NCBI RefSeq assembly: GCF_006439055.1
Contig: NZ_RCZC01000002.1
Span: 1,273,979 to 1,337,978 of the forward strand
Length of the DNA: 64,000 bases
Origin: Sphingomonas glacialis
GTDB lineage: Bacteria > Pseudomonadota > Alphaproteobacteria > Sphingomonadales > Sphingomonadaceae
Direction of reading: 5' to 3'
Both the position numbers and the translations under genes were made by a program. Below the pieces are notes generated by a model that worked only from the letters and a program-made list of their open reading frames with translations, ran no database searches and was not told the origin of the DNA. This document shows positions 17,227 to 27,349 of the stretch, piece after piece. The number at the start of each line of letters is the position of its first letter. The stretch's first letter is position 1.

Positions 17227-19473
17227 CTAGAAACGATTGTCGCGCGGGAAACCGTTGGGCGGCATCCGCCCGGCCGCCCCGCGCGCCGCGCGCCACGGTC
17301 CGAGATCGGTCTCGGTCCGCGTACGCCCGCTCTCGCCGCCCATCGGCCAGCTCAGCCCCTCGGCAAAGACGAAGGTGATCGCGTCGGACAGGCCGCCGTC
17401 GCGGAAGCGCATCAGCTGGACGCCCTGCCCGCGCGCCAATTCGGCCAGCTCGCTCAACGGGAAGACGAGCAACCGCCGATTGTCGCCGATCGCCGCGACG
17501 TAATCGTGCGCCGGGTCGACCGGGCGGACGAGCTTGAGCTTCGCGCCGAGTCGCGGCGTGACGACGGTCTTGCCCTTGCGCGTCTCGGCGACGATGTCGG
17601 CGGTGCGCACCAGGAAGCCGCGCCCGTCGGTCGCCGCGACGAGCAGTTTCTCGGCGATGCTCGCGCGGAAGATATGGACGATGCCGACATCGCCATCGAG
17701 GTCGATCATGAGTCGCACCGGCTCGCCGAACCCGCGCCCGCCCGGCAGGCGATCGGCCGCGAGCGTGTAGAAGCGGCCGTTCTCCGCCGCGATCATGATC
17801 TTGTCGGTGGTCTGCGCGGTGAAGTCGAACGCGGCGGCATCGCCATCCTTGAACTTCACCGCCGCCACGCCCGCGGCATCGAGATGCCCCTTCATCGCGC
17901 GAATCCAGCCGCGCTGCGACAGGATCACTGTGATCGGCTCGCGCTCGATCATCGCTTCGAGCGGGATGTCGCGTGCCGGTGCCGCCTCGGCGACGGTGGT
18001 GCGGCGGCGGCCGAGCTTGGTCTCGGGGCCGTAGCGCTCGCGCAGCTTGCCGAAATCCTTCTTGAGCCGCGTGCGCTGCCGCGCCTCACTGCCGAGCAGC
18101 GCCTCGAGCCCAGAGCGTTCGTTCTCGAGCCCGTCGCGCTCCTTGCGCAGCTCCATTTCCTCGAGGCGGCGCAAGCTGCGCAGCCGCATGTTGAGAATCG
18201 CCTCGACCTGCCGGTCATTGAGGTCGAACTCGGCCATCATCACCGGCTTGGGTTCGTCCTCGGTGCGGATGATCTCGATCACGCGGTCGAGGTTGAGATA
18301 GGCGATGATATAGCCGTCGAGCAGCTCGATCCGATCGCGGATCTTGTCGAGCCGATGCGCGGTGCGGCGCTGGAGCACGATGAACTGGTGCGCGATCCAC
18401 GCGAGCAGAGCCTCGCGCAGGCTCATCACGCGCGGGGTGCGGTCGGCGTCGAGCAGATTGAGGTTCATGCTGAAGCGGACCTCGAGGTCCGTCATCTTGA
18501 ACAGGCTCTCCATCAGCATGTCGGGCTCGACCGAACGGCTGCGCGGCTCGATCACGACGCGGATTTCCGAGTCCGATTCGTCGCGGACATCGGCCAGGAT
18601 CGGCAGCTTCTTGTCGTTGATCAGCCCGGCGATCTGCTCGATCAGCTTGCCCTTCTGAACGCCGTAGGGAATCTCGGTGACGATCGCGTTCCAGCCGCCG
18701 CCCTTCTCCTTCTCGATGCTCCAGCGCGCGCGGAGGCGAAAGCCGCCGCGGCCGGTGGCATAGGCCTCAGCGATCGCCGCGGGCGAATCGACGACGAGCC
18801 CGCCGGTCGGGAAGTCTGGCCCCTGGATATGCTGCAACATCGCGGCATTGTCGGCCTCGGGCTGGTCGATCAGCATGATCGCCGCATCATAGAGTTCGGC
18901 GACATTGTGCGGCGGAATGTTGGTCGCCATGCCGACCGCGATCCCCGCCGCGCCATTGGCGAGGAGATTGGGGAAGGCTCCGGGGAAGAGCTCGGGCTCC
19001 TGCTCTTCATTGTTGTAGGTCGGCTTGTAGTTGACGGCGTCCTCGTCGAGGCCCGCCATCAGATCCATCGCGACCTGCGTCAGCCGTGCCTCGGTGTAGC
19101 GGAAGGCGGCGGCGCCATCGCCGTCGATATTGCCGAAATTGCCCTGACCCTCGACCAAAGGGTAGCGGACCGAGAAATCCTGCGCGAGGCGGACCATCGC
19201 GTCATAGACCGACGAATCGCCGTGCGGATGGTATTTGCCGATCACCTCGCCGACGACGCGCGCCGATTTCTTGTACGGCGTGCTCGGGTCCATCCGCAGC
19301 TGGCGCATCGCCCACAGCAGGCGGCGGTGCACCGGCTTCATCCCGTCGCGCACGTCGGGCAGCGAGCGCGCGGTGATCGTCGAGAGCGCATAGACGAGAT
19401 AGCGATCGCTCAGCGCGCTATCGAACGGCGCGTCGACGATGGCGTTGAAGGGATCGGTTACATCGGTGGGCAT
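17227..19473 (-). CDS. parC: DNA topoisomerase IV subunit A
   Basis: The 748-aa protein is full length for ParC. The N-terminal breakage-reunion domain shows [21 protein letters not shown] and the catalytic tyrosine Tyr126 in [10 protein letters not shown]. The quinolone-resistance region reads [13 protein letters not shown] with Ser87 and Asp91 at the positions of E. coli Ser80 and Glu84, so the common resistance changes are absent. The C-terminal part has a beta-pinwheel with fewer repeats than GyrA, and it lacks the GyrA box, supporting ParC over GyrA. With ParE it decatenates daughter chromosomes. Confidence 0.93.
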   Translation of the reverse strand: MPTDVTDPFNAIVDAPFDSALSDRYLVYALSTITARSLPDVRDGMKPVHRRLLWAMRQLRMDPSTPYKKSARVVGEVIGKYHPHGDSSVYDAMVRLAQDFSVRYPLVEGQGNFGNIDGDGAAAFRYTEARLTQVAMDLMAGLDEDAVNYKPTYNNEEQEPELFPGAFPNLLANGAAGIAVGMATNIPPHNVAELYDAAIMLIDQPEADNAAMLQHIQGPDFPTGGLVVDSPAAIAEAYATGRGGFRLRARWSIEKEKGGGWNAIVTEIPYGVQKGKLIEQIAGLINDKKLPILADVRDESDSEIRVVIEPRSRSVEPDMLMESLFKMTDLEVRFSMNLNLLDADRTPRVMSLREALLAWIAHQFIVLQRRTAHRLDKIRDRIELLDGYIIAYLNLDRVIEIIRTEDEPKPVMMAEFDLNDRQVEAILNMRLRSLRRLEEMELRKERDGLENERSGLEALLGSEARQRTRLKKDFGKLRERYGPETKLGRRRTTVAEAAPARDIPLEAMIEREPITVILSQRGWIRAMKGHLDAAGVAAVKFKDGDAAAFDFTAQTTDKIMIAAENGRFYTLAADRLPGGRGFGEPVRLMIDLDGDVGIVHIFRASIAEKLLVAATDGRGFLVRTADIVAETRKGKTVVTPRLGAKLKLVRPVDPAHDYVAAIGDNRRLLVFPLSELAELARGQGVQLMRFRDGGLSDAITFVFAEGLSWPMGGESGRTRTETDLGPWRAARGAAGRMPPNGFPRDNRF

Positions 19474-19586
19474 CGCACGGCGATAGCAGCGCTATTCCCC
19501 GGTGGCGAGATGCCAGCGCGGCGTTTACCGGCGGAGGCATGCAGCGGTGTCTTCCGCTCGCTTTGCCGCCGCTATAGACCGGCGCG

Positions 19587-20447
19587 ATGTCCGAGACCCA
19601 GCCACCCGATGCCGCCGGCCCGCTGCTGACCTGGCCCGATCTCATCGGGCGCGCGAGGCCCGTGCCCGATGCGACGATCGCATACGGCCCCGATGCGCTG
19701 CAGATCGTCGACGTCTGGCGCCCCGCCGGGCCGGGCCCGCATCCTGTCGTGGTGATGGTGCATGGCGGCTGCTGGACGACGAGCATCGCGGACCGGACGC
19801 TGATGAACTGGATCGCCGACGATCTCCGCCGCGACGGGATCGGCGTGTGGAATGCGGAATATCGCGGAGTCGATCGGCCGGGCGGCGGCTATCCGGGGAC
19901 GTTCGCGGATGTCGGCGCGGCGGCGGATGCGGTGCGGACGCATGCGGCAGAGTTCGGCTTCGAGGCCCAGCGGATCGTCGTCGTCGGGCATTCGGCGGGC
20001 GGGCATCTCGCTTTGTGGCTCGCGGCGCGCCCGCGGATTACGCCGACGAGCCCGCTGCATACGCCGCAGCCGCTGAAGATCGCGCGTGTCGTCAGCCTGG
20101 GTGGGCTGCCCGATCTGGAGGCGACCGCGGCGAGCCCCGACAACGGCTGCGGCGTCGAGGTGGTGGCGCGGCTCGTTGGCCAGCCGGGCGAGAGGCCGGA
20201 TGTCTATGCCGATACATCGCTCCCGCGGTTGCTGCCGCTGGGCGTGCCGCAGGATCTGGTCAATGGGCATGAGGACCGGATCGTCCCGGTGCGATTCGGG
20301 ACGGGGTATGTGGCGACGGCGCAGGCGAAGGGGGATGCGGCGAGGCTGCATCTGGTCGAGCGCACGGGCCACGTCGAACTGATCGCGCCCGAGAGCGCGG
20401 CTTGGGCGCAGGCGAAGGCGCTGATCAAGGCGGGGTTGAATAAGTGA
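19587..20447 (+). CDS. Alpha/beta hydrolase, probable arylformamidase
   Basis: The 286-aa protein has the esterase oxyanion motif HGGCW (59-63), nucleophile Ser136 in GHSAG, an Asp in NGHEDRIVP and a C-terminal His in RTGHVEL, completing a triad. The HGG motif and size match BNA7-type kynurenine formamidases, which hydrolyse N-formylkynurenine to kynurenine and formate. The next gene is kynureninase, which uses that product, so the assignment is supported by context. It is not the metal-dependent KynB type. A palindromic element lies between the two genes. Confidence 0.75.
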   Translation: MSETQPPDAAGPLLTWPDLIGRARPVPDATIAYGPDALQIVDVWRPAGPGPHPVVVMVHGGCWTTSIADRTLMNWIADDLRRDGIGVWNAEYRGVDRPGGGYPGTFADVGAAADAVRTHAAEFGFEAQRIVVVGHSAGGHLALWLAARPRITPTSPLHTPQPLKIARVVSLGGLPDLEATAASPDNGCGVEVVARLVGQPGERPDVYADTSLPRLLPLGVPQDLVNGHEDRIVPVRFGTGYVATAQAKGDAARLHLVERTGHVELIAPESAAWAQAKALIKAGLNK

Positions 20448-20491
20448 GCACCTCAACCTCCATAATTTTGACTGACGGCCGCGGTTACGCG

Positions 20492-20598
20492 CCTCCCTTC
20501 CCTGAAAGGGAGGGGCTGGGGGTGGGTCGGCCTAGGTCGGGCGCTACCCGCGATAACGGGCCGACCCACCCCCTACCCCTCCCTTCCAGGGAGGGGAG
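20492..20598. repeat. Palindromic element, family B
   Basis: A ~107-bp imperfect palindrome between the formamidase and kynU. The left arm reads CCTCCCTTCCCTGAAAGGG and continues into GGGGCTGGGGGTGGGTCGG; the right arm is its approximate reverse complement. The outer parts of each arm are themselves small hairpins (CCCTCCCTT.../AAGGGAGGG type). Similar copies lie near 38.0, 38.2, 43.8 and 49.1 kb. Confidence 0.85.
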
Positions 20599-20658
20599 CA
20601 GGTTGCGCTCGGCTTCGCGCACCGCGTCCATACAATACCTCTCCACCAAGGCCCACGC

Positions 20659-21873
20659 ATGACCCGCGACGACGCCCGCGCGCTAGACGCCGCCGACCCG
20701 CTCCGCCCCTATCGCGACCGCTTCGCGCTGCCCGACGGCGTGATCTACCTCGACGGCAACTCGCTCGGCCCCCTCCCCCGCGAGACCGCCCCCGCGCTCG
20801 CCGACATGGCAGAGCGGCAGTGGGGTGAGCGGCTGATCCGCAGCTGGAACGAAGGCTGGATCGACGCGCCGCAGCGCATCGGCGGCAAGATCGCCGCGCT
20901 GATCGGCGCCGAGCCCGACGAAGTGATCGTCGCCGATTCGACCTCGGTAAACCTGTTCAAACTTCTTGTGGCCGCGCTGCGCCACGCAGCCCCGCGCACG
21001 ACGATCGTCAGCGAGACGGGCAACTTCCCGACCGACCTCCACATCGCCGAGGGCGCCACAGACTGCGTCCCCGGCGCGCGCCTCAACGCTGTCGCACGCG
21101 CCGATCTCTCCACAGCGATCGACGACGACACCGCGCTGCTGATGCTCACCCACGTCCACTACAAGACCGCCGAGCGCTTCGACATGGCAGCCTGGACCAC
21201 CCGCGCCCACGACGCCGGCGCGCTCGCACTGTGGGACCTCAGCCACAGCGTCGGCGCGATCCCGCTAGATCTCAACGCCGCGGGCGCCGATCTCGCGATC
21301 GGCTGCGGCTACAAATATCTCAACGGCGGCCCCGGCGCGCCCGCCTTCCTGTTCGTCTCGCGCCGGCTGCAGGAGCAACTCGCCAGCCCGCTGTCGGGCT
21401 GGATGGGGCACGCCGCGCCGTTCGAGTTCGGCGACGCCTACAGCCCCGCCCCCGGCATCAAGCGCTGGCTCGCCGGCACTCCCTCGATGCTGGCGATGGT
21501 CGGGCTAGAGGCCGGGATCGACCTGTGGCGCGACGTCGACCAGCAGCACGTCGCCGCCAAGAGCGCCGCCCTGTTCGACGCGCTCGCCGCGATCGGGGGG
21601 CGCCTCGGCCTCGAATGCGTCTCGCCGACCGACCCGAGCGCGCGCGGCAGCCATATCAGCTTCCGCCACCCCAAGGCCTATGCGCTGTGCCAGGCGCTGA
21701 TCGAGCGCGGCGTGATCGGCGACTTCCGCGCCCCCGACGTCGTCCGCTTCGGGCTCACCCCGCTGTACCTCGGCTTCGAAGACATCTGGCAGGCGGGCGA
21801 GATCCTCCGCGACGTGCTGGAAAGCGGCGCCGCCGACGATCCCCGCTTCGCGACGCGCGCCGCCGTCACCTGA
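20659..21873 (+). CDS. kynU: Kynureninase
   Basis: The 404-aa length is typical. Family blocks include VIYLDGNSLGPLP, IVADSTSVNLFKLL, the substrate-binding THVHYKTAERFDM, LWDLSHSVGA and GCGYKYLNGGPGAPAF, where Lys219 forms the PLP Schiff base. The enzyme cleaves kynurenine to anthranilate and alanine, or 3-hydroxykynurenine to 3-hydroxyanthranilate, in tryptophan breakdown. The upstream hydrolase would supply kynurenine. Tryptophan 2,3-dioxygenase, the first step, is not in this window. Confidence 0.93.
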   Translation: MTRDDARALDAADPLRPYRDRFALPDGVIYLDGNSLGPLPRETAPALADMAERQWGERLIRSWNEGWIDAPQRIGGKIAALIGAEPDEVIVADSTSVNLFKLLVAALRHAAPRTTIVSETGNFPTDLHIAEGATDCVPGARLNAVARADLSTAIDDDTALLMLTHVHYKTAERFDMAAWTTRAHDAGALALWDLSHSVGAIPLDLNAAGADLAIGCGYKYLNGGPGAPAFLFVSRRLQEQLASPLSGWMGHAAPFEFGDAYSPAPGIKRWLAGTPSMLAMVGLEAGIDLWRDVDQQHVAAKSAALFDALAAIGGRLGLECVSPTDPSARGSHISFRHPKAYALCQALIERGVIGDFRAPDVVRFGLTPLYLGFEDIWQAGEILRDVLESGAADDPRFATRAAVT

Positions 21874-22032
21874 CCTAACAGCTAGACCCGAAACGCCCCC
21901 CCCAATCCGCAGCATCCGTTGCAGCGGAGAGGACGGCGCTGTGCCACAGCCAAATGTGGCGAGAATGTGGCAATTCGCTTGACGGTATTTCCGCCCAATG
22001 TGATGGTGTATCGAAGTCATGGGAGAGCGACG

Positions 22033-22884
22033 ATGCGGAAGCTGGCGGCGGTAACCTTGTGCCTGGGTCTGGCAGCCTGTTCCCAAAAACCCGAGTCGAG
22101 CGAGCAACGGTCCGAGGCGGTAATAACCGCCGACGTCACCTCGCCGAGCGAACCATCGGCACCCGGCATCGCCCTCACCGCCGCCCCCGGCGTGGCGTTC
22201 GCCTATCGCTATGCCTTCCGCATGCCCGCCGCCAAGATCGCGCAGGCCCAGGAAGCGCATGCGCAGGCGTGCGAGAAGCTCGGCCCGGCGCGCTGCCGCA
22301 TCACCGGCATGCGCTATCGCCTGCTCGGCGAGAACAATGTCGAGGCGATGCTGGCGTTCAAGCTCGATCCCGGTCTTGCGCGCGGCTTCGGGCGCGACGC
22401 GATCGCGAGCGTCACCGCCGAATCGGGCAAGCTGGTCGATGCCGAGATCAGCGGCACCGATGCCGGCGCGGCGATCAAGCAGCTCGAGACCGACGCGGCG
22501 CGACTCGACGAGCAACGCAAGCGCAACGCGGCGCTGCTCGACAATCCCAAGCTCAAGGCAGACCAGCGCTCCGAACTGTCCACCCGCCAGGCGGAACTCG
22601 ACCAGACCGCCGCCGCGACACGCGACAGCAAGGCCGCGCAGCAGGAGAGCCTCGCGGTGACGCTGATGGTGTTCGACTATGGCGCCGGCCCCGCCGTGCG
22701 CGGCTTCGACCCGAGCGCACCGCTAACCAGCGCCGCCAACACCGCGATCGGATCGGCGCAGTTCACGCTCGCGCTGTTGCTCGGTGGGCTGGCGTTGTTC
22801 GGCCCGCCCGGGCTGGTGGCAATCGTCGTCGTGCTGCTGTGGCGGCGCTGGCGGCCGCGAAAGATAGCTACGGCAAGCGATTGA
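22033..22884 (+). CDS. DUF4349-like lipoprotein with C-terminal membrane anchor
   Basis: The ATG at 22033 gives 283 aa beginning with a lipoprotein signal ending in the lipobox LAAC (MRKLAAVTLCLGLAAC). The middle (residues ~50-150) resembles DUF4349, followed by a coiled-coil stretch with many Glu/Gln/Lys (LETDAARLDEQRKRN) and one strong membrane helix near the C-terminus (ALLLGGLALFGPPGLVAIVVVLLW) ending in a basic tail. Family function is unknown. Preceded by 159 bp without a gene. Confidence 0.72.
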   Translation: MRKLAAVTLCLGLAACSQKPESSEQRSEAVITADVTSPSEPSAPGIALTAAPGVAFAYRYAFRMPAAKIAQAQEAHAQACEKLGPARCRITGMRYRLLGENNVEAMLAFKLDPGLARGFGRDAIASVTAESGKLVDAEISGTDAGAAIKQLETDAARLDEQRKRNAALLDNPKLKADQRSELSTRQAELDQTAAATRDSKAAQQESLAVTLMVFDYGAGPAVRGFDPSAPLTSAANTAIGSAQFTLALLLGGLALFGPPGLVAIVVVLLWRRWRPRKIATASD

Positions 22885-22983
22885 TTGCGTGCTCCGCTGC
22901 GTTCCGGTATGGGCTGCAGCTTATCGCCCCGGCCCGCGTTTGCCCGCGTCGCCGGGGCCGCTCATTTGAGGGTTGCTGCATTT

Positions 22984-23763
22984 ATGGCACGTCGCCGCCA
23001 GATTTACGAAGGCAAGGCCAAGATCCTCTATGAGGGTCCCGAGCCGGGTACGCTGATCCAATATTTCAAGGACGACGCCACCGCCTTCAACGCCCAGAAA
23101 AAGGGCACGATCAGCGGCAAGGGCGTGCTCAACAACCGGATTTCCGAGCACATTTTCACGCTGCTCGGGCTGATCGGCGTGCCGACGCACTTCATCCGCC
23201 GGCTCAACATGCGCGAGCAGCTGATCCGCCAGGTCGAGATCATCCCGATCGAAGTCGTCGTGCGCAACGTCGCGGCGGGCTCGATCTCGACTCGCCTCGG
23301 GATCGAGGAAGGCACGCAGCTGCCGCGCACGATCATCGAATATTATTACAAGGACGATGCGCTCGGCGATCCGATGATCACCGACGAACATATCGCCGCG
23401 TTCGGTTGGGCGGGCCAGGAGGAGATGCACGACATCGCCGACCTCGCGATCCGCATCAACGATTTCCTGTGCGGGCTGTTCGCCGGGATCGGCATCCGCC
23501 TCGTCGACTTCAAGCTCGAATTCGGCCGAGTGTGGGATAACGACTATCCCCGCATCCTGCTCGCCGACGAGATCAGCCCCGATGGCTGCCGTTTGTGGGA
23601 CATGACCACCAACGAGAAGCTCGACAAGGATCGCTTCCGTCGCGATCTCGGCGGTGAAGTCGAGGCCTATCAGGAAGTCGCGCGCCGTTTGGGCCTGCTG
23701 ACCGAGGAGACCGACGGCGCGGTGCTCGATCTCGAGCAGCATCGTCTGAACAAGGGCAAGTAA
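22984..23763 (+). CDS. purC: Phosphoribosylaminoimidazole-succinocarboxamide synthase (SAICAR synthetase)
   Basis: ATG 22984 ([16 protein letters not shown]) gives 259 aa, with GAGGG upstream; the longer open frame is not conserved. Conserved PurC blocks are [40 protein letters not shown] and [14 protein letters not shown]. The enzyme joins aspartate to CAIR using ATP in purine synthesis. It heads a cluster purC-(membrane protein)-purS-purQ. Confidence 0.95.
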   Translation: MARRRQIYEGKAKILYEGPEPGTLIQYFKDDATAFNAQKKGTISGKGVLNNRISEHIFTLLGLIGVPTHFIRRLNMREQLIRQVEIIPIEVVVRNVAAGSISTRLGIEEGTQLPRTIIEYYYKDDALGDPMITDEHIAAFGWAGQEEMHDIADLAIRINDFLCGLFAGIGIRLVDFKLEFGRVWDNDYPRILLADEISPDGCRLWDMTTNEKLDKDRFRRDLGGEVEAYQEVARRLGLLTEETDGAVLDLEQHRLNKGK

Positions 23764-23769
23764 GCGCGA

Positions 23770-25311
23770 ATGCGCGCGCGGGCGCTGGCGCGGGCGGCCT
23801 GGCCGTTCGCGGCGCTCGCGCTGGCGTATCTGCTGACGGTGTGGCGTGTGGTCGGGTTGCCCGGCCTGCGCGATCCGGCCTTGCTCTACTGGCACGACTG
23901 GCAGGACCAGGCGCTGTATGTGCGCTCGGCGAGTGCGTTGGCGGCGGGGAATTTTGACGCTGCGGTGCATTATTATCCGCTGCTCTACCCGCTGCTTGGC
24001 ATGCCGTTCCTGTCGGTGTGGCCGAGCCAACCGTTCTTCTTGATCGATCTGGCCTGCTATCTGCTCGCCTTTGCCGGTTTCAGAAGCGTTGCGCGCGCAT
24101 TCGGCGTGCTCACCTGGGGGGCCGCGCTGCTGTTCGCCGCGACGACGCTCGCGCAATTCGGCATCGCCAAGCTGTGGATCGAACCCTGGACGACGACGCC
24201 ATCGGCGGCATTGCTGTGGCTCGCGCTCGGCGCGATGGCGCGATTGTGGGGAGGTCTTCCCGGCACCCGCGATGCCACCGCGTCGTCCTCGCGCTGGCCC
24301 GCCGCCATCCTCGGCATCGCGCTCGGCCTGATCGCGTTCGCGCGTCCCGGCGATGCGATCATCGGCGCGATCATCGCGCTTTCGGCAGCAGCAGCGCTCT
24401 ACCGCGCGCGCGACGGCCGCGCCGTCATCACCGCAGTCGCGAGTTTCGCGATTGCCTTTGGCCTCATCGCCACGCTCTACGGCCGGATCTACGGCGCCGC
24501 CCCCAGCCCCTATATGCTCTACTCGGCGCAATACGGCTTCAACTTCGCCTGGCTGGGCTGGAAGGCGTATGTCGTGCTGGTCGATCCGCACGGCTGGTTT
24601 GGCGAGGGGATGGGGTTGCTCGAATATGCGCCGTGGCTGCTGCTCGGCGGCGCCGGGCTGATCGCGGCGTGCGTCGCGACTCCCCCTGCCCGGCGACCAG
24701 TGACGCTCGCCGTCGCCGCTGCTGGGGTGATCTACAGCGTGCTGATGCTCGCTTATGTCGACCTGCTCCCGACTGGCCTGTGGCGCTTCAACAATCTCCA
24801 CTATTTCAAATGGGTGTTGCCACTGTTCGGCCTGTTCGCGCTGCGCTTCGTGCTCGACGTGCGCCGCCGCCCGGTCTTGCTGGTCGCGCTCGCGCCTGTG
24901 CTGCTCGCGCTGACGATCCGGCTCGAGCCAATCCGAGTCGGCCCGAGTGCCCCTGCGCGCATGGTAATCTTCCCCGCCCCCAATGGCGCCGAGTGGACAC
25001 CGACCTATTTCGCCACCGCCTGGATGGCCGATACGACCGGCGAGCTGCGCAATTCGTTCGACTATCACCAGATTCTCGTCGCGGGCCGAGTCCATGCCGT
25101 CGCGCTGCGCCGCCCCTTCACCGGCGACGAACGCTGGCTCGGCGACGCGCATGTCCGCGCCTTGCTCGCAGGAAAGGATGATGGCGGGTTCGCGCCGCTC
25201 TATCTGACCGGCCCGTGGCCCAAGCCCGCGCTCGCCCGCTACGGCATCGCGACGACGATCAGCCTGCCGCACTGGTTCAGCGGCGCGCCGGCCGTGCCCA
25301 AGCCGGAGTGA
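23770..25311 (+). CDS. Polytopic membrane protein, possible glycosyltransferase-like (unknown)
   Basis: The 513-aa protein starts 6 bp after purC. It has about ten hydrophobic segments spread over residues 10-390, with a soluble C-terminal third. The layout and acidic residues after the first helix (YWHDWQDQALYVRSASALA) resemble polyprenyl-phosphate-sugar-using membrane glycosyltransferases (GT39/GT87 type), but there is no diagnostic motif that I can point to. Its position inside a purine operon is odd and may simply reflect shared transcription. Function unknown. Confidence 0.65.
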   Translation: MRARALARAAWPFAALALAYLLTVWRVVGLPGLRDPALLYWHDWQDQALYVRSASALAAGNFDAAVHYYPLLYPLLGMPFLSVWPSQPFFLIDLACYLLAFAGFRSVARAFGVLTWGAALLFAATTLAQFGIAKLWIEPWTTTPSAALLWLALGAMARLWGGLPGTRDATASSSRWPAAILGIALGLIAFARPGDAIIGAIIALSAAAALYRARDGRAVITAVASFAIAFGLIATLYGRIYGAAPSPYMLYSAQYGFNFAWLGWKAYVVLVDPHGWFGEGMGLLEYAPWLLLGGAGLIAACVATPPARRPVTLAVAAAGVIYSVLMLAYVDLLPTGLWRFNNLHYFKWVLPLFGLFALRFVLDVRRRPVLLVALAPVLLALTIRLEPIRVGPSAPARMVIFPAPNGAEWTPTYFATAWMADTTGELRNSFDYHQILVAGRVHAVALRRPFTGDERWLGDAHVRALLAGKDDGGFAPLYLTGPWPKPALARYGIATTISLPHWFSGAPAVPKPE

Positions 25312-25393
25312 GCGGCGCGCTTGAAAGCTTGCGACACGGGCCGCGGGTCGCCATAGGCTTGCGCGCTCACCGATCGTAGCCAGGACAAGCCCC

Positions 25394-25624
25394 ATGAAGC
25401 TCCGCATTTTCGTCACGCTGAAGCCCGGCGTGCTCGATCCGCAGGGCCGCGCGATCCACAAGGCGCTCGGCACCCTTGGTTTCGCCGGCGTCAACGACGT
25501 CCGCGCGGGCAAGCTGATCGAACTCGACGTCGCCGACGACACCACCGACGAACGCGTCGATGCGATGTGCCGCGAGCTGCTCGCCAACACCGTCATCGAG
25601 AATTATCGGGTCGAGCGCGTATGA
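25394..25624 (+). CDS. purS: FGAM synthase subunit PurS
   Basis: The 76-aa protein matches PurS in size and sequence: [31 protein letters not shown] and a C-terminal [10 protein letters not shown] strand. PurS bridges PurQ and PurL in the three-part formylglycinamidine ribonucleotide synthase. Its stop overlaps the purQ start (ATGA), so the two are co-translated. purL is not in the window. Confidence 0.95.
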   Translation: MKLRIFVTLKPGVLDPQGRAIHKALGTLGFAGVNDVRAGKLIELDVADDTTDERVDAMCRELLANTVIENYRVERV

Positions 25625-26292
25625 AGACCGCGGTCCTCGTCTTCCCCGGCTCGAACTGCGATCGCGACATCGCGACCGCGCTCGAGCGTGTCGGTGGCAC
25701 CAAGCCGACGATGGTGTGGCACGCCGAAACCGAGCTGCCCGACGGCATCGGCCTCGTCGCCGTGCCCGGCGGCTTTTCCTATGGCGACTATCTCCGCTCG
25801 GGCGCGATCGGCGCACGCTCGCCGATCATGCGCGCGGTGAGCGACGCGGCGGGGCGTGGGGTTCCGGTGCTCGGCATCTGCAACGGCTTCCAGATCCTGA
25901 CCGAGGCGGGGCTGCTGCCGGGCGCGCTGATGCGCAATGCCGGGCTCGACTTCGTCTGCCGCGAAGTCGCGCTGACGGTCGAGAACAGCCAGAGCGTCTT
26001 CACCAGCCGCTACAATGCCGGCGAGCAGATCGTCTATCCGGTCGCGCATCACGACGGCAATTACTCGGCCGACGAGGAAACGCTCGACCGGCTCGAGGGC
26101 GAGGGCCGCGTTGCGTTCCGCTATGCCGGCACGGTCAACGGATCGGCACGCGGCATTGCTGGCGTGCTTAGTGCGGCTGGCAATGTGCTCGGCCTGATGC
26201 CGCACCCCGAGCGCCGCATCGAGACCGCCGCGCATGGCGGCAATGACGGCCGGCGGATGTTCGAAGGACTGTTCGAGACCGTCGGGGCCTGA
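25621..26292 (+). CDS. purQ: FGAM synthase glutaminase subunit PurQ
   Basis: The start overlaps the purS stop. The 223-aa class I glutamine amidotransferase has the nucleophile Cys87 in [12 protein letters not shown] and the His/Glu pair in LMPHPERR. PurQ supplies ammonia from glutamine to PurL for formylglycinamidine ribonucleotide synthesis. The gene is followed immediately by a family A palindromic element. Confidence 0.95.
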   Translation: MKTAVLVFPGSNCDRDIATALERVGGTKPTMVWHAETELPDGIGLVAVPGGFSYGDYLRSGAIGARSPIMRAVSDAAGRGVPVLGICNGFQILTEAGLLPGALMRNAGLDFVCREVALTVENSQSVFTSRYNAGEQIVYPVAHHDGNYSADEETLDRLEGEGRVAFRYAGTVNGSARGIAGVLSAAGNVLGLMPHPERRIETAAHGGNDGRRMFEGLFETVGA

Positions 26293-26299
26293 ACCCGTC

Positions 26300-26393
26300 G
26301 TCACCCCGGGCTTGTCCCGGGGTCCACCGGGATGCGCGTGCTACGCCCGTTGCGAACGCGGCACGGTGGGCCCCGGCACAAGGCCGGGGTGAC
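26300..26393. repeat. Palindromic element, family A
   Basis: A 94-bp imperfect palindrome starting GTCACCCCGGGCTTGTCCCG and ending with the near-complement ...GGCCGGGGTGAC. It lies between the convergent purQ and yhhQ genes and could act as a transcription barrier for both. Copies of this family are at about 28.4, 42.8, 50.6 and 55.6 kb. Confidence 0.88.
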
Positions 26394-26422
26394 GGTAGTT
26401 CCCGCGGCGAACGAAAGCCCAG

Positions 26423-27187
26423 CTACACCCGCGCCCGGAACGGCGAGAAGTCGGTCCCGCGGTCGTATACGTCGACCCCCTCCCCACGCTTCAGGAAGCC
26501 GACGACGAGATAGGTGAACGGCGTGAGGATCACCTCCCACGACACCTTGAGCACGAACTGGCTGACCATCACCGCGAGCATCGCCTCGACCGGCCAATCG
26601 GGCGCGCCGTAAAAAGCGAGCGGGTAGAAGATCAAACTGTCGAACCCCTGCGCCACGACGGTCGACCCGATCGTCCGCGTCCACAACATCCGCCCCTCGG
26701 TCAGGATCTTGAGCTTGGCGAGCACGAAGCTGTTGGCGAACTCGCCGACCCAGAAGGCGGTTACCGAGGCGAGGATGATGCGCAGGCCCGTCGCCGCTGC
26801 AGGATCGACGAAGATCGAGCGACCGAAGACATATTCGTACGCCGCCTGCCCATTCCATGCCGCCGCCGGTGGCAGCGCGACGACGATCTGCTCCATCACC
26901 GCCATGAAGATCAGCGCGCCGAACCCCGCCCACACGCAGCGCCGCGCGCGGGCATAGCCGTACACCTCGGTCAGGATGTCGCCGATCACATAGCTGACCG
27001 GGAAGAACAGGATCCCCGCGCCGAACGGCCACGGCCCGATCCACGGCAAGTCGATCACCGAGCGTTTCCCCGCGCCGACGACGTTCGACAGCAACAGGAT
27101 GACGACGAAGGCGACCATCACGAAATCGAAATAGCGGAATTCGCGGCCGCGCGTTTCGGCGGCGGTGATCGTCTTCAAACCGGCCAT
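26423..27187 (-). CDS. Queuosine precursor transporter (YhhQ/QPTR family)
   Basis: The 254-aa membrane protein has about six helices and the family blocks FVVILLLSNVVGAGK, FPVSYVIGDILTEVYGY, FWVGEFANSFVLAKLK, GSTVVAQGFDSLIFY and SWEVILTPFTY. Members import 7-cyano-7-deazaguanine or 7-aminomethyl-7-deazaguanine across the inner membrane for queuosine in tRNA. It is transcribed toward purQ and divergent from tRNA-Arg. Confidence 0.88.
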   Translation of the reverse strand: MAGLKTITAAETRGREFRYFDFVMVAFVVILLLSNVVGAGKRSVIDLPWIGPWPFGAGILFFPVSYVIGDILTEVYGYARARRCVWAGFGALIFMAVMEQIVVALPPAAAWNGQAAYEYVFGRSIFVDPAAATGLRIILASVTAFWVGEFANSFVLAKLKILTEGRMLWTRTIGSTVVAQGFDSLIFYPLAFYGAPDWPVEAMLAVMVSQFVLKVSWEVILTPFTYLVVGFLKRGEGVDVYDRGTDFSPFRARV

Positions 27188-27267
27188 GTCGTTTCGTCCC
27201 CTGATCGAACCAAGCTATGAAGCCGGTTTCGCGCGCGCGCAATCCGCGCTAATGGCGAAGCCAGCGC

Positions 27268-27344
27268 GCGCCCGTAGCTCAGTTGGATAGAGCAAGGAGC
27301 TTCTACCTCCTCGGTCGGGGGTTCGACTCCCTCCGGGCGCGCCA
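27268..27344 (+). tRNA. tRNA-Arg (anticodon TCT)
   Basis: A 77-base cloverleaf: acceptor GCGCCCG/CGGGCGC perfectly paired, D arm GCTC...GAGC, anticodon stem AGGAG/CTCCT with loop CTTCTAC (anticodon TCT, reads AGA/AGG), T arm GGGGG-TTCGACT-CCCTC with one G-T pair, and an encoded CCA. It ends 5 bp before the convergent metallo-hydrolase gene. Confidence 0.96.
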
Positions 27345-27349
27345 ATGCT

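Noticed and set aside
17227-19473. GyrA instead of ParC
   Set aside because: Length (748 aa), absence of the GyrA box in the C-terminal domain and ParC-like sequence around the QRDR favour ParC.
17209-19629. 806-aa open frame on the plus strand opposite parC
   Set aside because: ParC on the minus strand has full-length homology and catalytic motifs; the plus frame has none.
20492-20598. Palindromic repeats considered as CRISPR
   Set aside because: Copies are dispersed kilobases apart, not in regular arrays with spacers, and no cas gene is present.
22921-25596. 891-aa open frame on the minus strand opposite purC and the membrane protein
   Set aside because: Shadow of purC and the downstream gene; Arg-rich with no fold.
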